Assembly (NCBI GenBank): GCA_034766995.1
Contig: CM068315.1
Location: 11,195,010 to 11,259,009 of the forward strand
DNA: 64,000 nucleotides
Source of the DNA: Acanthacorydalis orientalis
Taxonomy: Eukaryota > Arthropoda > Insecta > Megaloptera > Corydalidae
Reading direction: 5' to 3'
The position numbers and the translations under genes are program-made. Shown here in pieces: positions 1 through 16,364 of the stretch (position 1 is the first letter of the stretch; every line of letters begins with the position of its first letter). Below the pieces are notes generated by a model. It did no database searches. It worked only from the letters and a program-made list of their open reading frames with translations, and had not been told where the DNA came from.

Positions 1-1600
1 CGTTTGTATATTAATCACTTATCTTCTTAACATCATTACTTATGTTCTTCATGTTGGAAAATTAAAAATTATCCATATGAATAATGAGTGAATTAAATCT
101 ATACCTGTTAATAAAAAAACAATTTATTATTTTAATATATAAACTGATATATTATAAAGATGAATAAAAAACTTAACATAAAGGATTAAAGAAAATATGC
201 TTACTAAAATAAAAGATTTTGAAAAACAAGATTTAAAAATTACCTGAATTTCATGGGAAGAAAGACCAATACAATACACAGCGATATACACAAATACAAT
301 CAAACACAATAAGAATAAAAAATAAATATTTTTTAAGAAAATTTATTGATCCGTAAATGAATTTGTTCTTCACTCTCTCGTGGTTAACAGAATTATATAA
401 GTGCTGGAAAATTAAATATTAAATTATATCAATTGTATGTACATAGAAGATTATTTTTTTAAAATGTTAGATTTTTCTACATCCTGGCAGTGTGAAGATG
501 ATCGAAACGCACATAAGCAACAATCAAAAATGATTAATAATGATTTAGTGAACATTATTTTATACGTGACTTTAAAATATGACGGTTTTTTTGAAAAGCC
601 AATATCTAAATTTAATTATATTTTATACTTTTTTTATTATCGATTAACATTCATTAATTATTAAATGAATGAAGCTGTTGTTCATTCTTTATTATATAAT
701 GTTGTGGAGAAAGAGTTTTTCCTAACTTGTTAACATATTACGTTTTTGATTCCTGTATTATGAGATCAAATCCTATACAGTACTTATGTCTAAATTCACA
801 TTTAATTCATTTTTATAGTATGTGTGGGGCGAGAAAATAATTCATCTACGAAACATCAAATCCAGTTTATAGCATATATTCTTCTTTAGTAAAGAAATAA
901 GTATTTTTCTGGTAAAAATGCATCCTATGCTTTGATTGCATTTAAAAAATATTTTATTTGCACAAAACTATAAATGAAAATCTTAAAACAAACATACATT
1001 ATTCTCTCTGACAATTCGACAAATAAATTCATAAATTACATATTGCAATGTAGGTAGATACAAACTTAAAGTGTCTGATTTAAATAATTACAATCCGTAT
1101 TTCAAATTCAATTCAAATTCAAAAACATTTTTTTGTTAATAATTTAAATACATGGCCTTATAGGGCCTGTTTGATACTTAAAACTATGGCAGTGCTTTTA
1201 CCGTTGCCGGTAGTTATCTACGGTTTCTTACTTGCTAGTTGTGTAATGTAGTATTTGACATTTTTTGATTGTCTTTAAATGTCTGTTATGCCAGGGAAAA
1301 AATTCATAAAACCGGGATAATCCTTATTTTAGTTTAAAGACCTTTATATACCTGTGTTACACAATATCTTACAGTACAATACCAATAGGTTTTGAAAAAT
1401 TATGTACTAAAGCAATGAGCGTTTATTATGAGCAAAATTATTTTCATCTATATGTAAAGTACAAGTATGTGTTGTTACATTATATATTATACATTTTATA
1501 CTTATTATTATTTGGTTCTAAATTTTAAATATATTCATATAATCTATTTTAAATGTATAAATGACAACATAACAATAAGAAAAATATCATAATCCAGTTC
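1..1600. other. AT-rich sequence without recognisable gene
   Basis: Only short open frames of low-complexity composition occur (for example 437-664). None has a recognisable domain or a supporting exon structure. No transposon terminus was seen. Confidence 0.6.
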
Positions 1601-1604
1601 TAAA

Positions 1605-1830
1605 ATTAAGACTAAATTCACTTTCACAGTTAATTTCTTTTTTCGTCCCATAAACTACAAATAATTATTCTGGTTAAAAATGTTTAATGAATCATCATTG
1701 ATAATTTTTGTGTATTATTTATAACCATTTTGATCTCGATTTAATTTTCTTTAATGCGCCAAGGTACAGAAAAATTCTAGATTTTTCTACTCTGTCGAAT
1801 GAAAAAAGAATTCATTTGTGAAAGAAAATA
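1605..1830 (+). repeat. Unclassified dispersed repeat R, copy 1
   Basis: The segment runs from 'ttcactttcacag' through 'aaaaatgtttaatgaatcat' to 'gaattcatttgtgaaag'. It aligns by eye, with many differences, to segments near 16365-17265, 38005-38215 and 40222-40440, all in the same orientation. There is no ORF and no clear terminal repeat. It is probably an old non-autonomous element or the tail of a retroelement. Confidence 0.5.
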
Positions 1831-1937
1831 TCAATCATAAATAAAGGGAAAATACAAAATATAATGAATTTCAAAGGTAAAAAAATAATTAATAGCATGT
1901 AATATCAGTAAATATGATTTATTTATAAAAAATTAAT

Positions 1938-2927
<990 letters not shown>

Positions 2928-3504
2928 TTATGTTTGATAGGAAAATAATTGCCGGTTTTGTTTTCTAAATTCTAACCTTATTTTTTTTCAATGAAAACTT
3001 TATTTTATCATTTTCATTTTAGTATCATTTTAAAGTGCATTTTTCGGTCTGTCTATTGATAACATAAACTTGGGTTTTATTATTAATTTAGTTTCAAATT
3101 AGGCTATTGAATTAAAGATGGAGAAGAAGCAAATAATAGCAATTTTTTGTATGAATTCAAAAGGGTGGCGAAGCGACATAAACTGCTCGTAAACTAAACG
3201 ATGCTTTTTCTGTGGATACTGTTAAGAAACGTACGGTACAATAGTGGTTCCAAAAATTTCGTGTTGGAGATGAGAGCGTTGAATATGAAGAAGGTCGCGA
3301 GCATCCTTCTTCAGTTTATGACAACTAATTGAAGGCGTTATTTGAATCAGAACCACGCACAACCATTTGAGATCTTACACAAAAGTTAGGTGTTAGTCAT
3401 CCAACAATTGTAGACCATTTAAAACAGCTAGAAAAATTAAAAAAACTTGATAAATATATAAATTTGAAGGTCATAATTCCCAATTATGTTTCTATTAACT
3501 TAAT
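2928..3504 (+). mobile_element. Mariner group A deletion derivative (copy A1)
   Basis: A non-autonomous mariner of about 577 bp. Degraded TIRs lie at both ends (left around 'aggaaaataattgc', right 'tttctattaacttaa'). A 5' untranslated leader of ~190 bp leads to an ATG at 3118 (MEKKQIIAIF). The following codons match the N-terminal paired-like DNA-binding region of mariner transposases (compare VRKRTVQWWFQKF and SHPTIVDHLKQ), with several stops and frameshifts. Directly after the second helix-turn-helix the sequence jumps to the 3' end ('gaaggtcataa' plus TIR), so the whole catalytic DDD domain is missing. The same junction occurs in A2, A4, A7 and A8. Confidence 0.85.
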
Positions 3505-3765
3505 ACTTCAGTATGTATCGTCATTCTTTATTAAGATTCCTTTGATTATCATAGCATATCTGCTATTACCCATCTTTTATAAAATATATCAATACATTAG
3601 ATGATTTGTATACTATTGATTCCAGACTTTATCTTCTAGTTTGTTTTCTTATTCAATATACTGTTGTACATTTAGACAACAATCATAGTTTTTTTTTAAG
3701 AAAATAACTTTACACTCGTTCTACTTCTTTTGCGCACGTTATTTCTCACATCAAGTGTTAATTAA

Positions 3766-4809
3766 CCATTTGAAGCCGGGCGTAGTTGTAGGAACCGATT
3801 GATGTTTTCCAAAGAAACTATGATCTCAGAGTGGTATCTTTCGGATGATATATTTAAAGGTCACTAATCTCATTCTAATAAGATTAAATTTATAACTCTT
3901 TTTTTTCGTTTAAAAAAAATACGGTCGTCCAAAAATCAGAAAAATCGCTTTTTTTCCATTTGAAAACCTATAAAAATTGTGAACTTAAGAATTGAGTTGA
4001 ATAATATTTTTTTCACAAAAGTTCAACATTGGAAGGAAGCATATAAAAAAATTCTAGACTCTATGTTTTTCATGTGGGTGACAAAAAAAAATTCTATGTG
4101 CAGCGATATTTTTGATATATGGTTAGGTTTTTCCTGCCAAAAAATGATTTCCTGTCACACAAATGACAAGAAAAACAGTCAAATAGTACAAAAAAACTTT
4201 TCTTTTCTATTTTCGATCTTATAATCTACAACCCATACCTTATTTACTGCCGTGTGAATCGTAAAGGAATGAGTATTCCTGACTAAAAACTCGTATCGGC
4301 TCACATATTGTTCAAAAAGTGGCTCCAAATGTATCTTCTACGAGAAGTCCAAATCCACACCGAAAGACGCTTCATTTTCAGGAGAGAATACTGTCAGATC
4401 ATGGTCAATGATTACAGTGTGTAGTTTGTAAAGAAAATGGAAGAAACCGACGTCCATGTACAACATGTGACCGATGTGAAACAGTTTTGTGCACATTTGA
4501 TTGTTTCAAAACTGTTCACACAAATCAGTAATGTTATTTCTGCAAATTTTTAATTATCATCAATTCTTCTACTTCCAATTATATTTTTTCAATCAAGAGA
4601 TTTATGTTTCCTCAAATATTATCATCTATTTTCCACGATACATCAGATAGATGTGAAATGTCTAATGGCTAATCTGAATTAACATATTTTTGGTCGTAAC
4701 TGACAAGTGTGCAATTTTTATTTTGTTTACGATAAAATAATGTCTAGTTAATCGAAAAATGTTTTTTAAAAAAATTTAGTTCTCTTTCCCTCTACCCATC
4801 TCCAAAGGA
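3766..4809 (+). mobile_element. piggyBac-like deletion derivative
   Basis: Flanked by TTAA at 3762-3765 and 4810-4813, the target duplication typical of piggyBac. The termini form an imperfect inverted repeat: left CCATTTGAAGCCGGG, right (reverse complement) TCCTTTGGAGATGGG. Near the right end, about 4405-4535 encodes the C-terminal cysteine-rich zinc-binding region of piggyBac/PGBD transposases. The pattern C-x2-C, then C-x2-C-x2-C, then C-x3-C, with a following H and C, is visible in reading VVCKENGRNRRPCTTCDRC and onward. Just upstream (about 4245-4290) a piece resembling the VNRKG motif remains. The N-terminus and most of the catalytic core are missing. An 81-codon open frame at 3979-4224 was not recognised. 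Confidence 0.75.
4408..4540 (+). pseudogene. piggyBac transposase C-terminal cysteine-rich domain remnant
   Basis: In known piggyBac transposases this domain binds the subterminal DNA of the element. Visible residues include the paired cysteines of VVCKENG, TTCDRCETVLC and FDCFKTVHTNQ. The upstream transposase is gone or scrambled, so no functional enzyme can be made from this copy. The assignment rests on the cysteine spacing and on the matching TTAA ends of the enclosing element. Confidence 0.75.
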
Positions 4810-4813
4810 TTAA

Positions 4814-5078
4814 TGTAGGAAAGGCAGTTATTCAAATAATTTAATTCAGGTTTCCTAATAGTTGACTTTACCTTGCGTTATTGTTTTCTAGATGTTTCTT
4901 AAGACAACATTGGCTTTTCTTTGAAAGTGCATGCATGTGTTGTATTGCATGTTTGAATAAGTTTCTTGAATAGAATGATACTTTCAGTTATAAGTAATTT
5001 TCAATTTCTTGTACTTTTTCGTCAATCAGTTTATTTTTCTCCGCCTTTTTCCTTCCTCCCTTACTGAATGTCATGATC

Positions 5079-5085
<7 letters not shown>
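4814..5085. other. AT-rich sequence, nothing specific seen
   Basis: No ORF, terminal repeat or structured RNA was recognised. Confidence 0.5.
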
Positions 5086-5121
<36 letters not shown>

Positions 5122-5670
5122 ATATTTTAATAATACGACTATACAAATATTCTACTATAATTAACAATACAATGATATAAATCATAACTTCTCGAAACCA
5201 AAAAAAAAATGATAACGGAATTTTAAATGGTGAAACACGACACATCATAAAGAATTTAAAATATACAAAACGAATTATAATGTTATTTTTATTTATCGTA
5301 CGTGTTACCATTATGACAGTTATACAAGACGAGGGCACGTGCACTCGAAATATAGAAAAGTGTACACTGAACCGACTATAAAATAATTTTTACCCTAAAA
5401 AGTCCATGGGAGGTATATAAATTCATTTTTTTCTGTATATATTTGGACAAGGGATCAAGTTAATACCCCACAGGTAAAAAAGATCATGTGAAAGATGTGT
5501 AGCATAGTTTAAAAAAAATAATATGTATTAATTTTTGTACTATGGTTTATTTATTCTTGGATTCTTATTAATCTGAAAATAATTGCATCAAATATAATAA
5601 TTTGTTTTTTTTCTACTTTTAATATAAGTTTTAGATATTAGTTTGAAAATTATATGTTGCATATATACAT

Positions 5671-5734
<64 letters not shown>

Positions 5735-5882
5735 GTGTGCGTACACAACGATAATTTTTTTGATTATTATATTTTATTACGTGTTTCGTAATTTTTTATT
5801 GAATCTAGAATATTTTCTTTTGTAAATTTTTAAATATGTATTTGTAGTAAATTAAATTTTCTACACTTCTACATACACACAC

Positions 5883-5931
<49 letters not shown>

Positions 5932-6603
5932 CTTATGTCTTAGACGAAATGTTCAACTACTTAAGAACAACAGTTAATAAATAAATTAACAATTTAAATA
6001 TAAGAGTATATGCTATAGAACAAATATATTTTCCATTGAACAAATCAAGACAAAAAAACGAATTTACTTCCTTTTCCTGCAAATCAACATACGTAGAAAA
6101 ATAATTATTTTATCTCCCCTCACCATAATCTACATCCTGTTTTATTGAGATTATCCAGCATACTTTTCAAGCGATAATATGTTTACCTCAATTTTTCTTT
6201 TTATTATTGGTACCACATTGGCATGTATAATATTAATATTCAGGATGTTTCTATATGTTTGTCTAAGTTGTTATATTATTGAAAATTGATTTAGTTACAT
6301 TGTCAGTCAATAGTTTTTTTTTAAATTTAGCCACAATTTATTTTATTAGTCTTATATATATATATGTATACAGGTTGATTCAACTTATGCTTCCAGTGGA
6401 AAGGTTTAAAAAGACCTAAAAATTTGAAAAAACATGTTATCCCTCATTTAGTATTTTAATTTAATTGTTTTTCAGTATTGAATTGAACGAAAAAACTATT
6501 ATATTAATTAATTAATATTATTATAATAAATAAAAAATAACATTACTTTTCTTAACTCCTCCTTAATTAATCTTCCATGCGGAAGCCTAAATTGAATCAT
6601 TAT

Positions 6604-6667
<64 letters not shown>

Positions 6668-6749
6668 TTATTTATATATTTATAAATATAATAGTCATTT
6701 GAAAATAATTAAAATAAACTATCAGAAGAATTAGTTGATATATATATAT

Positions 6750-6818
<69 letters not shown>

Positions 6819-6830
6819 AATATATATAAC
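5086..6830. repeat. Cluster of (TA)n microsatellites in AT-rich sequence
   Basis: Long (TA)n tracts lie at about 5086-5118, 5659-5731, 5870-5929, 6603-6663 and 6739-6827. Several begin with (CA)n or 'cata' variants. The intervening DNA has no recognisable gene. An open frame on the minus strand at 5120-5344 has no recognisable domain. Confidence 0.9.
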
Positions 6831-8480
6831 GTATTTTCTTATCGACCAAATGTAAACTGTTAATCATAAAAAGTTGTTTCAAATAATGATAATTTTTTAT
6901 TATTATTTTTGTGCTAATGTACTCTTATGGAGTTATCTAATTTTATAAAAAAGTACAATAATTTTATGCAATAAAATTGTTTTTATTGTATGAAAGATTC
7001 ATCCATTCTGGAATATCCATAATTTAATAATAATAGTTCTACTTATCGTTTAATATTTTATTCACTTGAATTTTTATGCTGTATTGTAAGAGTTATAAAT
7101 AATTAATAGAACTGAATATTTTTCTTGTTTTATCAAATATTCATCTTAAAAACGCACATTTTCCAAAGAAAGATTTTAGAATTATAGTTAAGAAATTTTT
7201 ATATTTCTTACCTATGATTTTTTTTCATATAAATTAATTCTTATGATAAACTTGAACTAATTTGAACAGATTTCACACTAACTTTCACGATAAAGTTTTT
7301 GAGATAGTTTTCATTGAGCTAAAATATATTTATCGAAATACATTGTAAGTTAACATGCCTGAAAAAAATCATGTGACGCATAGAGAGAAACCTCTCAATG
7401 TCCTGCTCAGTGTATGGGTTACTATGTGTTAAATATATTTAATATATAATATTAAATAAGTAATTTATAGTTTAAACATACTTTAATTTCTCAATAAACC
7501 ATTTTTTCTATCTACTATAAAATGATAACATTAATCTTAAATGTATAAATGTTTCGTTTTGAATAACAGATAAGATTAGTTTATAAACAAACAGTGGCAT
7601 GTTAGTGGTTGGATTATAAGATATAAAATTTACAACATGAATATTTAGTTTTCGCTCCACTACTTCAAAATGTTATTTTATAGTACTATTTTTATTACCA
7701 TATCTTTCATTTCTTTTATATAATTAGAAAGCTTTATTATCCGAAATATATTTTTGATAAAACGTATCATAAAGAAATTAATGCCAGATTTATAATTATA
7801 ATTATAAAACAAAGCTAAAAATATCACTAATGCATTTTCTAAAGATATGAATTCCGATATTGAATATTTTTTGAGGTATGTAATAATTAGAGAGCCAAAA
7901 ACAATTTTTAAGAGAATATTTGTGATTGTATTTGATTTGTTTTATTTTGCCAAAACATAGTTGTGTTGATAATTAAAGAAAGAGACAATGAATTTATTGA
8001 TTTGCATAATATAGTTTGTAAAATGACTTAATTAAAAATAAAAAGAAGTCTGTGTAATTACTTCATTTCTGTAATTCATTAATAGAGCATTTTGTGACAG
8101 TAAAACATTTCATGATATTATTTTTAATTGTGAGAATAAAGGGAATTTTTAAATATTTGTACTTTGCAAGTGTATGGTGATGTATTTTTTATTTCTTTTG
8201 TATGGCTATACACTTTTTGCAAGTTATAATTATCAAGAATGTTATTTATCATTCGAACCGTATTTTCAAGCTAATATGATTGTCATTATTTATAATTATT
8301 ACTTACATACTCGTCGTAATTTAAACTATAACTATTCGACTATGTTTGGTTTTAAATATAGAATTTTAATTTGTGTCGAGATAATTAAATTGATTTAAAA
8401 TTATTATGCAAACAATCAGTTGTTCATTTACATAAAAGATTAACGTAAAATTATAGAAACGATTTAATTTGTTCGAATTT
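6831..8480. other. AT-rich sequence without recognisable gene
   Basis: Only short ORFs of biased composition occur (for example 8174-8398 +). Nothing resembling a conserved domain, transposon end or RNA gene was seen. Confidence 0.55.
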
Positions 8481-8489
8481 ATGCTCATT

Positions 8490-9130
8490 CAAAAAAATGT
8501 CATAATTCTACCCCCGAGCAATGGAATGATTCAAAATCATAGACTGTCCTTGGAAAAATTAACGTCTAAAGAGATATGAGAACCGTCTATCGTCTCGACT
8601 GTATAGAACAGAGAAAATAATAATAACTATCAATAAATACTAAATTATAGTTATTAATTAATTTGTTTCAACGAATCGTTTACGAAACTTATTCAAATCA
8701 TTCTCACAGGCGAAATGGCTAGACAAAAAAAGGAAGTCGGTAACATATAATCGAAACTAGCACAATACTCATATCAATGGACGCGTTTGTCAAACGTAAA
8801 ATTCTCACAGTGCGAGTGGAAAAAAATCCTTCCGGGATGTTCGACAAAATCAGGCCGAAATAAAAGGAAAAAAAACAGTGAAACATTTCGTATTTTTCAT
8901 AGCAACTTCTACGGGTGCGACGACGTGTCACAGACAAAGATAGTTTCGTTGTTTGTACGAAAAATGGTTAGGGTACACACAAAAAAAAGGTTACTTGACA
9001 GTTGTCTCAAATTCGGGTGAGAAGCGGACGGTAGGTAAAATCTCAGGCCAATAATATTTCGATTCTCTGGCATACACGTATGGTACGCATGTATGCATGT
9101 GTGTGTGTGTGTGAAATTCGACCTTGACAA
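8490..9130. promoter_or_regulatory. CpG-richer non-coding block, possible regulatory region
   Basis: This block contains many more CG dinucleotides than its flanks (for example around 8700-8960). Overlapping open frames occur on both strands, but none resembles a known protein. In an AT-rich insect genome such an island can mark a promoter, enhancer or untranslated exon. I cannot tell which. Confidence 0.25.
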
Positions 9131-9277
9131 ATACGCACGTTTTCAATTTTCATTAAACATGATTATATACGTAACTGACGATAATATATTTAAAAAACCT
9201 TCCAGCTGCCATTACATCATTTTATATAGTATTATTAAGTACACATTTAGATAATTTACATACTACTTTATATAAAC

Positions 9278-9283
<6 letters not shown>

Positions 9284-9309
<26 letters not shown>

Positions 9310-9637
9310 CATATATATATATATATATATAGTAAAAAATTAAAATTAAAAAATCGACGTTTCACATATAATTATCTATACATATATGTTTGTGTTGAAT
9401 AGACGAAATTTGTCACCATAATAGTAGCGAATAATTTAATTAATTATTTGAATACGCTTAGTAGGGGTTCTACCACGCTGCTCAGTTAATTAAATATCTT
9501 GTTAAACGAACAGATTACTCTATGTACATTATGAATAAATTAACTTGAATCTTTGCCGTTTTAAAAATCCATTAAGGCAGATATTTATACATATCTTCAC
9601 ATGTAGTGCACATATTCATACAAACACACACACAAAC

Positions 9638-9670
<33 letters not shown>

Positions 9671-9715
9671 AGTGTGTGTGTTTGTGTTTGTGTGTGTGTT
9701 TGTGTGTGTGTGTTT
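9284..9715. repeat. (TA)n and (TA)n/(TG)n microsatellites
   Basis: (TA)n occurs at 9284-9330. A compound tract at 9618-9715 shifts from (CA)n to (TA)n to (TG)n. The open frame across it (9545-9769) is an artefact of the repeat. Confidence 0.9.
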
Positions 9716-9867
9716 ACAAGATTCAGTGTATATGGATTTCTTTTATACTTAAGAAAGCCGCCAGTTTAGTAATAGTATATTAACACGTAGTAACAATAAA
9801 TTGAAACATTTATAATAAATTATTAAAAAAATATATAATTAAATTGAAAAGATATTATTATTAATTC

Positions 9868-11257
<1,390 letters not shown>

Positions 11258-11319
<62 letters not shown>

Positions 11320-11333
11320 GTATATATATATAT

Positions 11334-11382
<49 letters not shown>
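11258..11382. repeat. (TA)n microsatellite on the right of mariner B
   Basis: The (TA)n tract, with a few 'aatata' interruptions, begins immediately at the right TIR of mariner B. Confidence 0.95.
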
Positions 11383-11383
<1 letters not shown>

Positions 11384-12302
11384 TCCAAAGTTAATTTACT
11401 TTTCTGATAATTACAAATATAAGAATTATTTCAGTTAAAATATTTAAAATACGTATAGACATTCTTTGTTTTAATAAAACCCATTATAAATACAACATTT
11501 TGTTACCAGGAAACGTAATTGTGTTTAACAAACTCAATCTTTTTTTCAGGTAGCTGCTCATAGTCAATTTTATCTAAATTTGGTGAAACAAATATATATA
11601 CAAGAACGAATAAACGAATATAAAACAGAATTAAAAACAGGCTCTAAGTCTGTTAGAATATACTACACGTGCTGAAACTAGTAGTTGAGAACAGAAACTC
11701 AGATGGTCCAAAAGGAATAGTGGAGCCGCAATAAAAAGGTCAGTACAGCGATCTGAATGGTCAGCATACAAGCCCACTTATACATCGGACTACTAATTTG
11801 TGAAATTTTCATTTCAAACATTTTCATTTAATATTTGTTTCTCTTTTTTCACAATTTCATTTCACTTATTTGAAAAGATCATTCACCACACACCACAAAA
11901 ATATTTTATCTAAATGTTATTATTCAACAATTACTTATTATTCATTTTGGTTCTGACGCATGAGTATTTCGATGAAGATGTAAACGTCTTAGGAGTCCGA
12001 AGCCACATAAGTTGATTAAAGTATAACTTATTTGCCCGCGATTCGGTCTCACAAAAAAAAAACATAAGTTTTATTCTACAAATACTTTTAATTTAGTATG
12101 CCAGAAGCAATATAAAACATATTTTTAATTTTCCTTCGCGTATATCCTTTATCGTGTTTGTTTGAAACAAATTCAATTATTAATTTTAAAGATACTATCG
12201 AATCAAATCGACCGCTTTTTATAGAATTCAAATACTTATACAGAGCACAAGAAATGTTGTTCTTACCATTTTGTGTATTCACGATACCTACGTACATATA
12301 TA
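11383..12302. other. AT-rich sequence without recognisable gene
   Basis: A slightly GC-richer patch (11640-11800) shows no ORF of note. The minus-strand open frame at 12088-12297 is not recognised. Confidence 0.5.
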
Positions 12303-12861
12303 TTGAGTTGGTAGGAAAATAATTACGGTTTTTGTTTTATGAATTCTGGCCTTAATTTTTTTTAATCAAAATGCCATTCATCGTGTTCATGTTAATATCA
12401 TTTTAAAGTGAATTTTTCGATCTGTATTTTGATACATCGACTTTGGTTTTATTATTAATTTTGTTTCTGACTATTGAATTAAAAATGGAAAAGAAACAAG
12501 TAAGAGCAAATTTTTTGTATGGGTTCAAAACGGATGGTAAAGCAGCATAAACTGATCGTAAACTAAATGATGCTTTTGCTGTGGGTACTATTAAGGAACG
12601 TACGGTGCAATGGTGGTTCTAAAAAATTCGTGCTGGGGATGAGAGCGTTGAAGATGAAGAAGGTCGAGGGCGTCCTTCTACAGTTTATAATCACCAACTG
12701 AAGGCATTAGTTGAATCAGAACCACGCACAGCAATTCGAGAGCTTGCACAAAAGTTAGGCGTTAGTTATCCAACAGTTCAGATCACTTAAAACCACTTAA
12801 ATTAAAAAAAGTATATGAATTAGAATATCATACACTGTAATTATTTTTCTACCAACCTAAT
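12303..12861 (+). mobile_element. Mariner group A deletion derivative (copy A2)
   Basis: About 559 bp with the TIR 'gttggtaggaaaataatta' on the left and 'tttttctaccaacctaa' on the right. ATG at 12485 begins MEKKQVRANFLYGFK. The DNA-binding region (RTVQWWF, IRAGDESVEDEEGRGRPST, TAIRELAQKLGVSYPTV) is present with a few stops. After the second helix-turn-helix the sequence jumps to the 3' end, so no catalytic domain remains. Same junction as A1. Confidence 0.9.
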
Positions 12862-13126
12862 AACTATCAAAGAAAAGAAAATTATGTTAAGAAGTATCAA
12901 TACATCGTCCAAAAAAAAACGAAAAAGAAACAATATATTCTGAAATAAAAAAAGATTTTAAGTATGATTTTTTTGATGATATTGATACTTCAATAATATA
13001 ATTAATATTAATATCAATTTCATATCAGTAGATGATAGCTATCTATAATATATTTGTCTATATATTTAACAATACGGCATATTTTTTAAATAATTTGAAT
13101 AGTGATATAATATTTAACTGAATCCT

Positions 13127-13127
<1 letters not shown>

Positions 13128-13201
<74 letters not shown>

Positions 13202-13214
13202 TAGATAGATATAT
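13128..13214. repeat. (TA)n microsatellite with (GATA)n tail
   Basis: About 70 bp of (TA)n is followed by 'gatagatagata'. Confidence 0.95.
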
Positions 13215-14065
<851 letters not shown>

Positions 14066-14069
14066 CTGA

Positions 14070-14365
14070 CTTTCAAAGTAAAGGGCCATAGTCAGGGTTG
14101 GGGTAAGTGGGTCATTGCCTTCCCCTGCCCTCAACAAAATCTGTGAATTTGGGAGATTTGAAAATCATGAAGAATCATTGGAAGAATCTTTCTAATGGAT
14201 TTACCTTGACGATTAAAAATGTTTCTACGCGCATAAAAATCATTTCTATAAGCGCTTTTTCACCGTAACCCCCAACAATTCTGTCATAAAAAAGATTTTC
14301 TCCCTAAAAAATTGTGTTTTCCCCTCTAAGGTGACGGTCTGGCTACCGGCCTGTTTTTATCTTAA
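14070..14365. repeat. Unclassified GC-richer segment, possible old dispersed element
   Basis: Composition is distinct from its flanks, with a G-run block on the left ('cagggttggggtaagtggg') and C-runs on the right ('aacccccaac', 'tttcccctctaagg'). The segment ends near 'gacggtctggctaccggcc'. No ORF or TIR was identified. It may be a SINE or non-autonomous element. This is suspected from composition only. Confidence 0.3.
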
Positions 14366-15374
14366 ATAACGACCTACCTGTAATCTTATTAATTTCTCAT
14401 CAAATTGTAGACGTACTAGTGTTTAACTTATCATTTTTTCTTTAATAAGGCACGCCTTTGAACACCAAATAATCAATCAATTTGTTACATACATATTTGG
14501 TTACTCTGAAGAACCAAGAGAGAAAAATTACAATTTTGTTAAATTTACCCATTAAATCAATTTATTTCCATTTTTAAAACAAAGTGAAGTTTCATAATTT
14601 TATATATAATTTTTTGAAAGCGTATGAAAGTATTTATATTAAGTTGTTTGTCATTAATAAATGAACTTTAAAGTTTTTAATTATATTTTTCTATTTTTGT
14701 ATTCGTAATTGTTTAGAATTACTCTTTCACTCTCTAACTATCTTACTCTTTTTCATATAGTACTCTTTCATTTCAAATAATTAGCCTTTTTTATTTTATT
14801 ACAATCAACAATTAGAAAATACAACTACAGTCTCATCAAAAACGTTACAACTCAAAATAAACTCTTAAAATCGCGACAATAAATGGTTAATATTGGTAAT
14901 TTGGAAAATATTTCATAATTGTTTAATATGTGATCTTTACTCAGTGTACATGCGTAATTGATTTCAGTTTGGAGGCGTTATTCGATTATTATTTTCATTT
15001 TAGTAAAATCGAAACCATAAAAGTGTTTTTCCTGAAAAATGTAACCTTTTTCAATTGTCAATTATCGTAAATAACTTTCTGTCTTCTTCAGGTTGTGTCT
15101 GATTAATGAGCTGTTTTCATGTGTGATATTGAAATTTAATCATGTGATTTTCTATCATTTATAGATAGTTTCTGATCGAGAGTTTTTATATGCGATGTCG
15201 AAATTCATCCCTTTAAAAGTTAAATTTCAATGTCACAACTGACAATAACTCGACTAACGACTAGTTGAATATGCAGAAATATTAAAACCGGTCGTGACAA
15301 ATAAGAAGGAAAATAATTGGTAATTCATTAGATATTGTATCGTTGAAATATTTTCATCCTCGCATGTGTAAATA
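14366..15374. other. AT-rich sequence, nothing specific seen
   Basis: No ORF, terminal repeat or RNA gene was recognised. Confidence 0.5.
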
Positions 15375-15454
15375 TTAGGTCGGTAGAATAATAATTGCGG
15401 TTTATGACCTTCAAATTCATAAACATTATCACAATTATTTTCCTACTGATCTAA
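15375..15454 (-). mobile_element. 80-bp miniature mariner of group A (copy A3)
   Basis: The element consists almost only of its ends: left TTAGGTCGGTAGAATAATAA, right (reverse complement) TTAGATCAGTAGGAAAATAA, flanked by TA on both sides. The ~25 bp between contains 'ttatgaccttcaaattcataa', the sequence that normally lies just inside the 3' TIR of group A copies. That sets the orientation. No coding capacity. Confidence 0.88.
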
Positions 15455-16364
15455 TACATGGAAAATAATATTAATATTGTGCAGGAGTTAAAACTTATTT
15501 GTATAATTTAAGTACAAAATATTTCATTTTTCAAAATTGTAAAAAAATTGAAAATTTGATGTTTGTATTATTCAATGAATGATTGGCAAATATACTGCAC
15601 TGATTTGATATTTAAATTTCATATATTACAACTAGCTTAGCATTGATTAAAAAATAATTAGATTTGCATTAATTGTGTATTTACATCAATGAACAAGGAA
15701 AAAATTAGAAGAAATTATAAAATGTCTTTCTTTGTATTTTTTTTTGCTAATATATTTGTGTTATTTAAATGATAATAGCTAATTTTCACTTAATTCATAA
15801 AACGTAAGATAATTAATAATTTTATTCATAGAATTTTAACAATCGCATTGGCAACAAGAGTCTAACTATAAAAAGATTTTGTGTTGTACTGTTCATGTAT
15901 AATACATATGTTCGAATTTATAATAATTTCAAGGTGAGACTTTTAATGATACCTTCAAAAACCACATATAATTACTGCTTAATTATAAGCGCTTAATAAC
16001 AATAACTTGTTTAATATCTACGGTTCCCTCCTGACATTTATATATTCTGTATAATTACAAAGGTAAGATATATTATGCGGTGCGCCTAATAGTGTGTGAC
16101 CAGAGACGCAAAAAGAGAAATTAACGACTTGTTTTTATTATTGACTACACGTTTTTCGTTGTTGACGATGCATTGCAACACGGTTTATTTTTAATGCTTA
16201 AATGAAAATTATTAATTATATTTTACGAAATAAAAGTTTTTTTTAAGTGCTGCTTGTTTTTTTCGCACATCTTTGTTTTGAAGTTTTTGATTTAATTCCA
16301 AATTATGATTTATATTTTTATTTTAATACACATTGAAAGTAACAATACAGTTTTGAAACTGTCT
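15455..16364. other. AT-rich sequence, nothing specific seen
   Basis: No ORF of note or transposon terminus was recognised. Confidence 0.5.
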
